A stretch of 6,254 nt of DNA from Thermofilum sp. ex4484_15 (lineage in GTDB: Archaea > Thermoproteota > Thermoprotei > Thermofilales > EX4484-15): the NCBI GenBank assembly GCA_002254595.1, contig NJEH01000054.1, positions 1 through 6,254 on the forward strand, written 5' to 3'. The first letter of the stretch is position 1, and the number at the start of each line of letters is the position of its first letter. The notes below the pieces were generated by a model, which saw only the letters and a program-made list of their open reading frames with translations, did not search any database and was not told where the DNA came from. Shown here piece by piece: positions 1 to 5,330 of the stretch. The position numbers and the translations under genes are program-made.

Positions 1-500
1 GGTTACCGGTCCTGGGGAATATATGTTGTTCGGCCAGGTGGATTAGGCTCCTAAGGAGGAAAGTATAAATGGCACCATAGTATTCGACAGCTCTCTTTGG
101 CCACTGGAGGATTTAGGTGTCTTAAGGGAGCCCATAGCCTTAGAAGTAAAAGAGGGGAAGATAATAAAGATAAGTGGAGGGAGGCGAAGATATTCGAGCA
201 TTGGCTTAAAAGCCTGAAGGACCTTAAGATGTTCCGCATAGCTCATATATCTTACGGTTGTAATCCAGGGGATCGTCTAATGGGTAATATACTCGAGGAT
301 GAAAGAGTATGGGCGTTATAAAGTGGGGACTAGGGAGTCAGTCCGCTACTTTTAAAGGCAGGTTAGGCTTAGCTAAATCCCATACCGACGGTATCTGTAT
401 GAACCCTACTGTATGGGCGGATGGAAGTAAGGTAATAGAGAGAGGAGAATATGTGCACCCAGAGTTTAAGGATTTAGCTGATAGGTTAAGAGGTACTTAA
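1..500 (+). pseudogene. Leucyl aminopeptidase-like protein (COG2309/M29 type), 3' part, disrupted
   Basis: Three reading frames in succession rebuild one C-terminal protein segment. Frame 2 from base 2 gives VTGPGEYMLFGQVD, then TAG at 44-46, then APKEESINGTIVFDSS and on to about base 178. Frame 1 continues from about 178 with REAKIFEHWLKSLKD, AHISYGCNPG and GNILEDERVW to base 312. Frame 3 continues with GVIKWGLGSQ, AKSHTDGICMNPTVWADG and ends at TAA 498-500. The NPG, LEDER, HTDG and PTVWADG motifs are typical of the C-terminus of metal-dependent aminopeptidases of the COG2309/M29 group. Three lesions are visible: the TAG (where relatives, from memory, tend to have Trp, TGG), one missing base near 176-181 and one missing G at 311-313. 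The N-terminal part lies outside the window. It is either a decaying gene or partly a sequencing artefact. The family call is from motif memory, without alignment. Confidence 0.75.
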
Positions 501-627
501 AGAAGCCCTATACTTATTCTACTATCCTTTTTATGGGAATACTCTAAGGTAAGGGTCAACCCCTAAAGGACTAAGTTATAGCTAAGGCAGTTTCCTATCT
601 TACAAATTCTTCAATTGTCCTAAATCA
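501..627. other. Intergenic stretch without recognisable gene
   Basis: No start-to-stop frame of useful length with coding character is seen on either strand. A short T5 run at 526-530 could end transcription of the upstream aminopeptidase remnant. No tRNA-like or snoRNA-like motif was recognised. Confidence 0.5.
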
Positions 628-674
628 TTTTAAAAATAGTAAGTTGATAACATTTTAATTTACTATTTTTAAAA
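628..674. repeat. Perfect 15-base inverted repeat upstream of the secreted-protein gene
   Basis: The left arm TTTTAAAAATAGTAA (628-642) is the exact reverse complement of TTACTATTTTTAAAA (660-674), with 17 bases between. Allowing G-U pairs, the stem extends inward by about five further pairs (643-647 with 655-659). The right arm ends three bases before the TATA box at 678, so a protein bound there would touch the TFB recognition element. It may be an operator for a dimeric regulator. Other readings are an AT-rich terminator hairpin for the upstream gene or the relic of a small mobile element. The repeat is directly visible; its role is inferred. Confidence 0.7.
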
Positions 675-677
675 AGC

Positions 678-685
678 TATATAAG
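678..685 (+). promoter_or_regulatory. TATA box of the secreted-protein gene
   Basis: TATATAAG is preceded by an A-rich stretch (671-675) that suits a BRE. Its centre is about 28 bases before the ATG at 710, so transcription should begin within a few bases of the start codon. This indicates a leaderless mRNA, as is common in crenarchaea, and no Shine-Dalgarno sequence is seen. Confidence 0.7.
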
Positions 686-709
686 TGAGCGTTAGAAATA
701 TAGTATTGT

Positions 710-1336
710 ATGAAAACGCTAATTATACCCGTAGTACTGGTATTGCTGTTAGTGCCTTTAGCATTAGCTACTCCTGAGTGGATTACCGGTAACATATACA
801 GGTACGCTACCGCATCTGGGGGTTACTCAGCTACCTTTTCATCCTCCTTTGGGGATGTAGTTGAGTCCTTCGGGGTAGCCGAAGCTAACGGGGCCTTCGG
901 GCTTAACGGATGGACTAGCTTTACGGCTAACGTAACCGCGCAGTTAATGAATTATACAGGGGTAAACATATTAGGAGCTGAAGGAGGACAAGCCACGGGC
1001 TGGTTCACTTACACTAACCCAGCTTTAGGGGCTTCCTCCGGTTGGAGCTTCTACGGAGCTACTTCGCTTAACGCTTACAATTCCTATACCATAAGTTCCA
1101 GCCCTTACATGCTTAACAATACTATCCAAGCTACAGGATTAGGGGTCTTCGGAACGGGTTCAGTTTGGTACTGGAACCCCAATAAGCCTTGGCAAGCCTA
1201 CTACGAAAGGCATAGGCTGTATGGCAACTTTAGCTCGGCCTTCAGTTATGCTTTTACTTCTCCGACTAGGATAACCACCACCCCGATAACTTATAGGCCG
1301 GTCTTCATATCTCCGTTATCTCCGGTATGGCCTTAA
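710..1336 (+). CDS. Secreted, sequon-rich protein of unknown function
   Basis: I do not recognise this 208-residue protein. Residues 1-20 form a classical signal peptide (a Lys, then a long Leu/Val core, ending ALA) with likely cleavage before TPEW. The mature part has no second membrane segment and no cysteine. It is rich in Ser, Thr, Gly, Tyr, Trp and Asn, with alternating polar and hydrophobic residues that suggest beta structure. Four N-glycosylation sequons are visible: N74 (NVT), N81 (NYT), N136 (NNT) and N173 (NFS). The C-terminus (about 184-208) is Thr/Pro-rich. ATG at 710 is the start because a strong TATA box lies about 28 bases upstream. T-rich terminators follow, so it is probably a single-gene transcript. 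A cell-surface or filament subunit is possible but is an inference. Export is well supported; function is unknown. Confidence 0.85.
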   Translation: MKTLIIPVVLVLLLVPLALATPEWITGNIYRYATASGGYSATFSSSFGDVVESFGVAEANGAFGLNGWTSFTANVTAQLMNYTGVNILGAEGGQATGWFTYTNPALGASSGWSFYGATSLNAYNSYTISSSPYMLNNTIQATGLGVFGTGSVWYWNPNKPWQAYYERHRLYGNFSSAFSYAFTSPTRITTTPITYRPVFISPLSPVWP

Positions 1337-1345
1337 AACGTAGAG

Positions 1346-1387
1346 TTTTTTAAGTAAGTGGGTAAATTTTTAGTTTTAGTTATTTTT
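1346..1387 (+). terminator. T-rich terminator cluster after the secreted-protein gene
   Basis: Starting ten bases after the stop codon there are four T-tracts: T6 at 1346-1351, T5 at 1367-1371, T4 at 1374-1377 and T5 at 1383-1387. Archaeal RNA polymerase commonly terminates at such non-template T-runs without a hairpin. No stable hairpin is seen here. Confidence 0.55.
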
Positions 1388-1467
1388 GGGTTAATTATAA
1401 GTACAGGCATAAGATAGTTTAACGTTATATTTAAATTATATTTAAAAATTTTAATTAAGGTCATGAA

Positions 1468-1495
1468 GAGTTAATTTAATAGTACTAGTTAACTC
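1468..1495. promoter_or_regulatory. Dyad with embedded TATA-like element upstream of the V4R-like gene
   Basis: GAGTTAA (1468-1474) and TTAACTC (1489-1495) form a 7-base inverted repeat that encloses the 8-base palindrome TAGTACTA (1480-1487). The AATTTAATA at 1473-1481 could act as the TATA box, which would put the transcript start near 1504 and leave a leader of about 18 bases before ATG 1522. The AT-rich stretch at 1425-1455 is an alternative, more distant TATA region. A regulator bound to this dyad would block the promoter. The repeat is seen; the function is inferred. Confidence 0.35.
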
Positions 1496-1521
1496 CCCGA
1501 TCGATGAATAAGTGGTAGCTC

Positions 1522-2028
1522 ATGGAGCTTCCCTTAGAGATAGGTAGCTTAAGGATTAAGGTAATCTGGTCCGAAAGGGGTATTAGAGTAGGTCGTCACT
1601 TATTATTCTTACTGCCCTATGATGTGTTATTCCGTTTCATTAAGAAGCTATATGATGTATTAAGGGAGGGAGCTGATGCTTTACTTTATGAAAGTTCGTT
1701 GGAGAGCGGTAGGGAATTTTGGAAGGGGGTATTTAAATTAGCTAAGCTAGCCTCGGTGGGTGAAATAGAAGTTTTAAATAGGCTAACGGAGTTCATGGGA
1801 TTCTTTAAGGTTTATGACCTTTCCGTAACTCAGGAGGAAGTTAGGGTAGCGCTGAAAGTCCAGCCGGTAGAATCCCGCTATGAAGCGATAAGGGAAAGGA
1901 TAATTAAACATGTAGTAACAGGTTTCCTAACGGGTTTCCTAGAAGGCCTTACGGGTAAGGAGGTAACGTTTTATGAACTTAAATCCCCTGAAAGGGAGGT
2001 TTATGAGTTGAAGTTTAAATTACGTTAA
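1522..2028 (+). CDS. V4R-domain-like protein, cysteine-less
   Basis: This 168-residue soluble protein has no signal peptide or membrane helix. The C-terminal half resembles the V4R (4-vinyl reductase/XylR-N-like) small-ligand-binding fold: a paired L-Y-x-S...G segment at about 55-63, VES at 116-118, a helix at about 123-133, the GFLTGFLEGLTGKEV segment at 134-148, and a closing YELKSPEREVYELKF strand pair at 151-165. In many V4R proteins the equivalent positions around the last two strands hold cysteines; this protein has none at all, so a metal-cysteine site of that kind is absent. ATG 1522 is the only start, because an in-frame TAG lies at 1516-1518. Ribosome-binding signals are weak. It stands alone between a dyad-bearing promoter and a terminator-like hairpin. 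Family placement rests on pattern memory; the ligand and role are unknown. Confidence 0.6.
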   Translation: MELPLEIGSLRIKVIWSERGIRVGRHLLFLLPYDVLFRFIKKLYDVLREGADALLYESSLESGREFWKGVFKLAKLASVGEIEVLNRLTEFMGFFKVYDLSVTQEEVRVALKVQPVESRYEAIRERIIKHVVTGFLTGFLEGLTGKEVTFYELKSPEREVYELKFKLR

Positions 2029-2050
2029 TTGTTCATTTTATTGAACGGTT
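2027..2050 (+). terminator. Hairpin right after the V4R-like gene
   Basis: GTTCA (2031-2035) pairs with TGAAC (2042-2046) around the loop TTTTAT. As RNA the stem can extend to nine pairs with two G-U wobbles, from the stop codon to base 2050. It probably helps end the transcript or stabilise its 3' end. No T-tract follows, so it is not a classical intrinsic terminator. Confidence 0.35.
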
Positions 2051-2063
2051 GTATATAAAAATA

Positions 2064-2070
2064 TTTATAT
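2064..2070 (+). promoter_or_regulatory. TATA box ahead of a small ORF
   Basis: TTTATAT is centred 25 bases before an ATG at 2092 and is preceded by an A-rich stretch (2056-2063). The spacing is right for a leaderless transcript starting at that ATG. The whole region is AT-rich, so a chance match is possible. Confidence 0.4.
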
Positions 2071-2091
2071 GTTTCTATTTGTAAATAATAT

Positions 2092-2243
2092 ATGGGTGAG
2101 TTAGATAAAAACCCCTCTATGTGTAAGAATTCGTACCTTAAGGGGGGCTTCTGAAGATATCAACTTTAAGGCCTTTATTTCGATTGAATGGCCTAACGGC
2201 CATAAGGGTAAGAGACCCATTACCGATTTCCTACCTTAACTAG
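2092..2243 (+). pseudogene. Possible small ORF, probably frameshifted
   Basis: ATG 2092 opens a 20-codon frame (MGELDKNPSMCKNSYLKGGF) closed by TGA at 2152-2154. If one base is missing in the run of six G at 2142-2147, the frame continues as LLKISTLRPLFRLNGLTAIR and closes at TAG 2241-2243, for about 50 residues in all. The codon choice on both sides of the G-run resembles the neighbours (AGG, TTA, CTT, ATA), and a TATA box sits at leaderless distance. I do not recognise the product, and it is too short for a firm coding call. The 3' end lies five bases from the convergent transporter gene. It could also be simple intergenic DNA. Confidence 0.3.
2188..2203. repeat. Short perfect hairpin ATGGCC-TAAC-GGCCAT
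   Basis: A six-base stem with a four-base loop lies in the convergent gap between the V4R-like gene and the TauE-like gene. It could form in RNA from either strand and protect or end transcripts. No T-run adjoins it on either side. It also lies inside the possible small-ORF remnant, so it may be fortuitous. Confidence 0.3.
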
Positions 2244-2248
2244 CGGCT

Positions 2249-2977
2249 TTAGAGGAGACTAAGGCCCATCCTTAAGGCTATTAACCCCATTACTACCGAG
2301 AATACCTTCCTTAAGGTACCTCGCTTCAGTCGGACCGATAACTTACTTCCTAGGAACGAACCAATTATAACGCAAGGAGCTATAAGTAAGCCGTTGATAT
2401 ATACTATATCACCTAAGAACCCATGGGTTAAAGCGCCCGTTAACGTGGTAATTACTATCATGAACTCTGAAGTAGCTACAGCTGAATGCATGGGTAACCC
2501 CACCAAGATAGTTAAGATAGGCACCTTTACTACACCTCCTCCTATTCCCAGCAATCCACTTAAGAAGCCGGCGGCGAAACCTATAGCCAATAACCACGGC
2601 ACATTAAGCTTACGATAATAAATCCTCTCCCCTCCCTCCTCCCTCCTCCACATCCTAACGGCTACGTAAGTTAAGAGGGCTATGAAGGCTATTTTTACTA
2701 AGGAGGAAGGGAGATAATGGGAAGCTAACGAGCCTAAGAAAGCTCCAGGCCCGCTCCCCCCCTCCATTATTAGGCCTATTCTCCAGGAAACTAACTTTCT
2801 CCTCCAGTAAGAATAGGAAGCCGTGAAAGCTATAAAGAATATAACGAAAAGGCTTGTACCTACCGCCTCCCTCATCTTCAATCCCATAAGTAAGTTGAAA
2901 AGGGGTACTAAGAATACCCCACCTCCTATGCCCACTAGAGAGGCCGTTAACCCTATAAGTAAAGTAAGGAAGAGCAC
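2249..2977 (-). CDS. TauE/SafE family membrane transporter
   Basis: This 242-residue integral membrane protein belongs to the TauE/SafE (DUF81) family, whose studied members move sulfite, sulfoacetate or other small organic anions, usually outward. It shows the family's internal duplication: GIGGGVFLVPL at 16-26 and GIGGGVVKVPIL at 144-155, each followed by a helix and a second Gly-rich segment (GSGPGAFLGS at 74-83; IIGSFLGSKLS at 204-214). About eight membrane helices fit, with a charged cytosolic loop at about 109-123 (RMWRREEGGERIYYRKL). Length is normal for the family. The start is GTG at 2977; upstream in frame there is only a short stretch to TAG at 3011-3013 with no ATG, GTG or TTG. 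It follows the TFB gene by 47 bases that carry T-runs, so it probably has its own transcript. The substrate cannot be read from the sequence. Confidence 0.85.
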   Translation of the reverse strand: MLFLTLLIGLTASLVGIGGGVFLVPLFNLLMGLKMREAVGTSLFVIFFIAFTASYSYWRRKLVSWRIGLIMEGGSGPGAFLGSLASHYLPSSLVKIAFIALLTYVAVRMWRREEGGERIYYRKLNVPWLLAIGFAAGFLSGLLGIGGGVVKVPILTILVGLPMHSAVATSEFMIVITTLTGALTHGFLGDIVYINGLLIAPCVIIGSFLGSKLSVRLKRGTLRKVFSVVMGLIALRMGLSLL

Positions 2978-3012
2978 TAAAAGGTAGAATAGGGGGAAAA
3001 TAACGGACCCCT

Positions 3013-3024
3013 AAAAATAAAAAA
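3013..3024 (-). terminator. T-runs after the TFB gene, also possible promoter of the transporter
   Basis: Read on the minus strand, T6 (3024-3019), an A and T5 (3017-3013) follow the TFB stop codon directly, a good archaeal termination signal. The same AT-rich stretch lies about 40 bases before the transporter's GTG and is the only TATA-like candidate there. Termination and initiation signals may therefore overlap. Confidence 0.45.
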
Positions 3025-3969
3025 TTAAACGTAAACTAGGAAATTCAGTTTAGATGCTAATTCCTTGAACCTATTCCTTATGGTAACCTCAGTTACATTA
3101 GCTATGGCAGCTACCTCCTTCTGTGTCCTCCTCTCGTTATGAATTATAGTCGCAAGGTAAACGGCAGCGGCCGCTAACCCCTCAGGTATTCTACCGCTAC
3201 TTAAGCCCATCCTATTCGCTATCTTTATGATCTCTACTGCGCAATGTTGCACCCTTACCGATAATTTAAGCTCTGAAACTAACCTAGGTATGAAGTCAAC
3301 GGCCTTAGAGGGAGGTATCTTGGGTACTATACCTTCATTAACTATTAACCTATAACTTCTTGAAATCTCCTTTCTATCCGACTTAGATACCTTAGCTATC
3401 TCGTCCAAGCTTCTAGGTACGTTACCTATCTTGCAGGCAGCGTAAACGCAAGCTGCTACCATGCTCTCTAACGATCTTCCCTTAATTAACTTAGATTTAG
3501 CAGCCCTTCGATAGTATATCGCGGCTTCTTCCATAACAGCCCTAGGTATCCCCAATTGCGAACCTAACCTCTCTATTTCGCTTAATGCTAACCTTAGGTT
3601 CTTCTCCGAAGGTATCGCATTAAACATCCTATTGGCCTTCCTAAGCCTAGATACCTGAAGTCTCTTCGAGAGGCTTAAACTATGGCCGCTCCAATCCTTA
3701 TTTTTCCAATCTATTACCGTAGATAGCCCTCCGTTAGGTTTAAGAGGGGAAAGTGGGGAACCTACCCTCGTCCTCCTTATCTTCTGCTCCGGGGTGAAGG
3801 CCCTCCACTCCGGCCCCATATCTATTGCTATTTCCAATACGTTGCCGCAATCCATACAGACGTATTCTCCCCTTACCGGATCGAAGATAACTCTTTCACT
3901 ACCACAAATGGGACAAACGTTATTCTGGAGGGGGTCGCTATCCCCTTCCCTTAGCCTCCCCCTACTCAT
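3025..3969 (-). CDS. tfb: Transcription initiation factor TFB (archaeal TFIIB)
   Basis: TFB binds the TATA-TBP complex and the BRE and recruits RNA polymerase for promoter opening. The 314-residue protein has the full architecture: an N-terminal zinc ribbon with C19, C22, C38 and C41 (CPIC and CMDC); the B-reader/linker around GPEWRAFTPEQ (52-62) and RTRVGSPLSP (66-75); and two cyclin-fold repeats at about 112-205 and 210-305, with the second closing on a helix-turn-helix (RTQKEVAAIANVTEVTIRNR, 281-300) that in the family reads the BRE. The length is usual. ATG 3969 is preceded by GAGG about 12 bases upstream, a moderate ribosome site. The gene lies 30 bases behind GAR1 on the same strand, an arrangement I recall from other crenarchaea, so both are likely co-transcribed. 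The intact Zn ribbon suggests a main TFB rather than a degenerate paralogue. Archaea may carry several copies. Confidence 0.95.
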   Translation of the reverse strand: MSRGRLREGDSDPLQNNVCPICGSERVIFDPVRGEYVCMDCGNVLEIAIDMGPEWRAFTPEQKIRRTRVGSPLSPLKPNGGLSTVIDWKNKDWSGHSLSLSKRLQVSRLRKANRMFNAIPSEKNLRLALSEIERLGSQLGIPRAVMEEAAIYYRRAAKSKLIKGRSLESMVAACVYAACKIGNVPRSLDEIAKVSKSDRKEISRSYRLIVNEGIVPKIPPSKAVDFIPRLVSELKLSVRVQHCAVEIIKIANRMGLSSGRIPEGLAAAAVYLATIIHNERRTQKEVAAIANVTEVTIRNRFKELASKLNFLVYV

Positions 3970-3999
3970 ACCTACCCTTTCCTCAGTTCAGATTATTTC

Positions 4000-4266
4000 C
4001 TATTTACCTTTATGCCTAAAAATATTATTTTCTTTTACAAAAAGGTAATCATTTTTACGTATACTACCTATTAAGCTCCTTATAGGCTCGACAGCTACGT
4101 AAGGAGAGGATACGGGTCCCAATACATCGCAGACCCTACCTACCTCCCTTAAATGTCTATCGTAGACAGGGGCGTAGAGGGGGGCTATTACCTCCGCCCT
4201 AACTATTATCCTTCCACTTTGGGATACGTGAAGTACCTTCCCGAGCCGCCTTAAGCCCCCCCTCAT
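4000..4266 (-). CDS. gar1: H/ACA ribonucleoprotein subunit Gar1
   Basis: Gar1 is the small beta-barrel subunit of H/ACA guide-RNA particles; it binds Cbf5 and promotes substrate loading and release during pseudouridylation of rRNA. The 88-residue protein fits in length and pattern: RLGKVLHVSQSGRIIVRAE (7-25), then APLYAPVYD (29-37), EVGRVCDVLGPVSSPYVAV (41-59) and a basic C-terminal tail. The G-x-V...D-x-x-G-P-V-x-x-P-Y core is characteristic. ATG 4266 is supported by GGTG (4275-4272) five bases upstream, which matches the anti-Shine-Dalgarno, and by a TATA-like element at 4308-4301. It precedes the TFB gene by 30 bases, so transcription and rRNA modification genes probably share a transcript. 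Identification is firm from motif pattern and neighbour. Confidence 0.88.
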   Translation of the reverse strand: MRGGLRRLGKVLHVSQSGRIIVRAEVIAPLYAPVYDRHLREVGRVCDVLGPVSSPYVAVEPIRSLIGSIRKNDYLFVKENNIFRHKGK

Positions 4267-4300
4267 CTGGACACCGATCCTTTACCCGAGAACTACGTAA

Positions 4301-4308
4301 AGTTATAC
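4301..4308 (-). promoter_or_regulatory. TATA-like element of the gar1-tfb unit
   Basis: GTATAACT on the minus strand is centred about 39 bases before the gar1 ATG. The transcript would start near 4278 and have a leader of about 12 bases holding the GGTG ribosome site. The 123-base gap to UbiA supports a separate promoter here. I saw no C/D-box or H/ACA RNA in the gap. Confidence 0.45.
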
Positions 4309-4389
4309 ACCATTTCTAAATGCAGAACTCCATTATAACTGTTTTGCTTAAGAGGTTTAACTCCATTTAACTGAAAACTACCTTTAAAT

Positions 4390-5256
4390 TTAAAGAGAAG
4401 CTATTAGGAAAGCAACCATCCCCAAGCCCATACCTATTAAACTTAACCTTCTAGATCTTTCTAGGTCCCTTCCCTTAGGAGACCTAAGGGCTATTAAGCT
4501 AGCGCGGGCTAATAAGTAATCGGAAGGGGTAATCATTAACATGTAAGCGATCCTATTCCTAATAAAAAGAAGGGGTAAGGGGCTCATAACTATAGCTATT
4601 ACCATAATCGCAAAGGCGTACTTTAAGGTTAAGGAGGGTCCGTAAAGTACGGCTAAGCTCTTTATGCCCGCTCTTCTATCGCCTTCTATATCCTGTACTC
4701 CCTTAATTATTTCTCTACTTAATGAAGCTAAGAAAGCTAAGATGAAGAAGGATAAGGTTAAGGGCGTGGGCCCCCTTGCTAGGTAGGAACCGTACATGAA
4801 AGGTAAGGCCGTAGAGAAGGCCACCGAGCAATGTCCAATTAAGGGTAACTTTTTCAATTTTACATCGTAAGCTAAACCTAGAACTAACGCCGTTATAAGT
4901 ATAGCGAAAGCGTAAGTAAGTCCATCAAATAATAGGGGTAAGGATATTAATGGAGCCGAGCATAACGCTATTGAACTTAACATTAAAGCCTCACCTTTAC
5001 TTACATCCCCCCTAACTATAGGCCTCCAAGGCTTATTTACCGAGTCCTCAGCTACGTTAAGGTAATCGTTTAGCGTAAATATTCCTATTTCTACTAGTAG
5101 GCCACTTAAAGAAGCTAACGCTAGGTTGATATTAAGCGGGAGCTCTCCTGAACTCAGAGCGCCTATAACGATAGCTAGAACTACCATTAAGCCGTGCTCG
5201 AACCTAGTTAACTCAATTAACGCTCTTAACTTAGAACCGGAATTACCAATCATCAA
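4390..5256 (-). CDS. UbiA-family prenyltransferase, probably digeranylgeranylglyceryl phosphate synthase
   Basis: The likely reaction is transfer of the second geranylgeranyl chain onto geranylgeranylglyceryl phosphate, an essential step of archaeal ether-lipid synthesis, inside the membrane. The 288-residue protein has about eight to nine membrane helices and both Asp-rich motifs: NDYLNVAEDSVNKPWRP (63-79) and DIEGDRRAGIKSL (189-201). Around motif 1 the sequence continues IVRGDVS, as in archaeal members. Odd point: the middle Asp of the usual NDxxDxxxD pattern is Asn67, while D64 and D71 are kept. Two adjacent starts exist, TTG 5256 and ATG 5253; ATG is preferred. A TATA-like TTTTATG at 5291-5285 would give a very short leader. 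It is divergent from the ATPase proteolipid gene. A quinone or other UbiA enzyme remains possible, since crenarchaea carry several paralogues. Confidence 0.8.
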   Translation of the reverse strand: MMIGNSGSKLRALIELTRFEHGLMVVLAIVIGALSSGELPLNINLALASLSGLLVEIGIFTLNDYLNVAEDSVNKPWRPIVRGDVSKGEALMLSSIALCSAPLISLPLLFDGLTYAFAILITALVLGLAYDVKLKKLPLIGHCSVAFSTALPFMYGSYLARGPTPLTLSFFILAFLASLSREIIKGVQDIEGDRRAGIKSLAVLYGPSLTLKYAFAIMVIAIVMSPLPLLFIRNRIAYMLMITPSDYLLARASLIALRSPKGRDLERSRRLSLIGMGLGMVAFLIASL

Positions 5257-5284
5257 GCCATCCGTAGGATATTATCCCTTTCTG

Positions 5285-5305
5285 CATAAAACGTTAACCT
5301 TAAAT
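5285..5305. promoter_or_regulatory. Divergent promoter pair for UbiA and the ATPase proteolipid
   Basis: On the minus strand TTTTATG (5291-5285) lies 32-35 bases before the UbiA start codons. On the plus strand TTAAAT (5300-5305) is centred about 28 bases before GTG 5331. That is the same spacing as the secreted-protein gene, which supports a leaderless proteolipid transcript starting at the GTG. The two elements are only about 14 bases apart centre to centre, so the two initiation complexes would probably exclude each other. Confidence 0.45.
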
Positions 5306-5315
5306 GAAGCTAACC

Positions 5316-5325
5316 CTTACGTAAG
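5316..5325. repeat. Perfect 10-base palindrome CTTACGTAAG
   Basis: The palindrome lies between the TATA-like element and GTG 5331, where the transcript of the proteolipid gene should begin. It could be an operator half-site pair. Similar TACGTAA strings occur elsewhere in the window inside coding sequence, so it may be compositional. Confidence 0.25.
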
Positions 5326-5330
5326 AGCGG

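Noticed and set aside
53..80. Strong ribosome-site-like AAGGAGG followed by an ATG at 69
   Set aside because: The ATG frame stops after three codons; the string is simply the coding sequence for PKEES in the aminopeptidase remnant.
2101..2220. Minus-strand frame of 39 codons starting MGLLPLWPLGHS
   Set aside because: It is antisense to the better supported plus-strand small ORF, uses CGA and AGA for arginine unlike the neighbours, and has no clear promoter of its own.
2394..2618. Open frames within the TauE-like gene on both strands
   Set aside because: They are shadows of the transporter gene, whose duplicated GIGGG motifs and hydrophobic pattern fix the true frame.
4267..4389. Possible guide RNA (C/D or H/ACA) in the 123-base gap between UbiA and gar1
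   Set aside because: No C-box/D-box pair or ANA-ended hairpin could be found; only a TATA-like element and two AATGGAGTT-type repeats of doubtful meaning.
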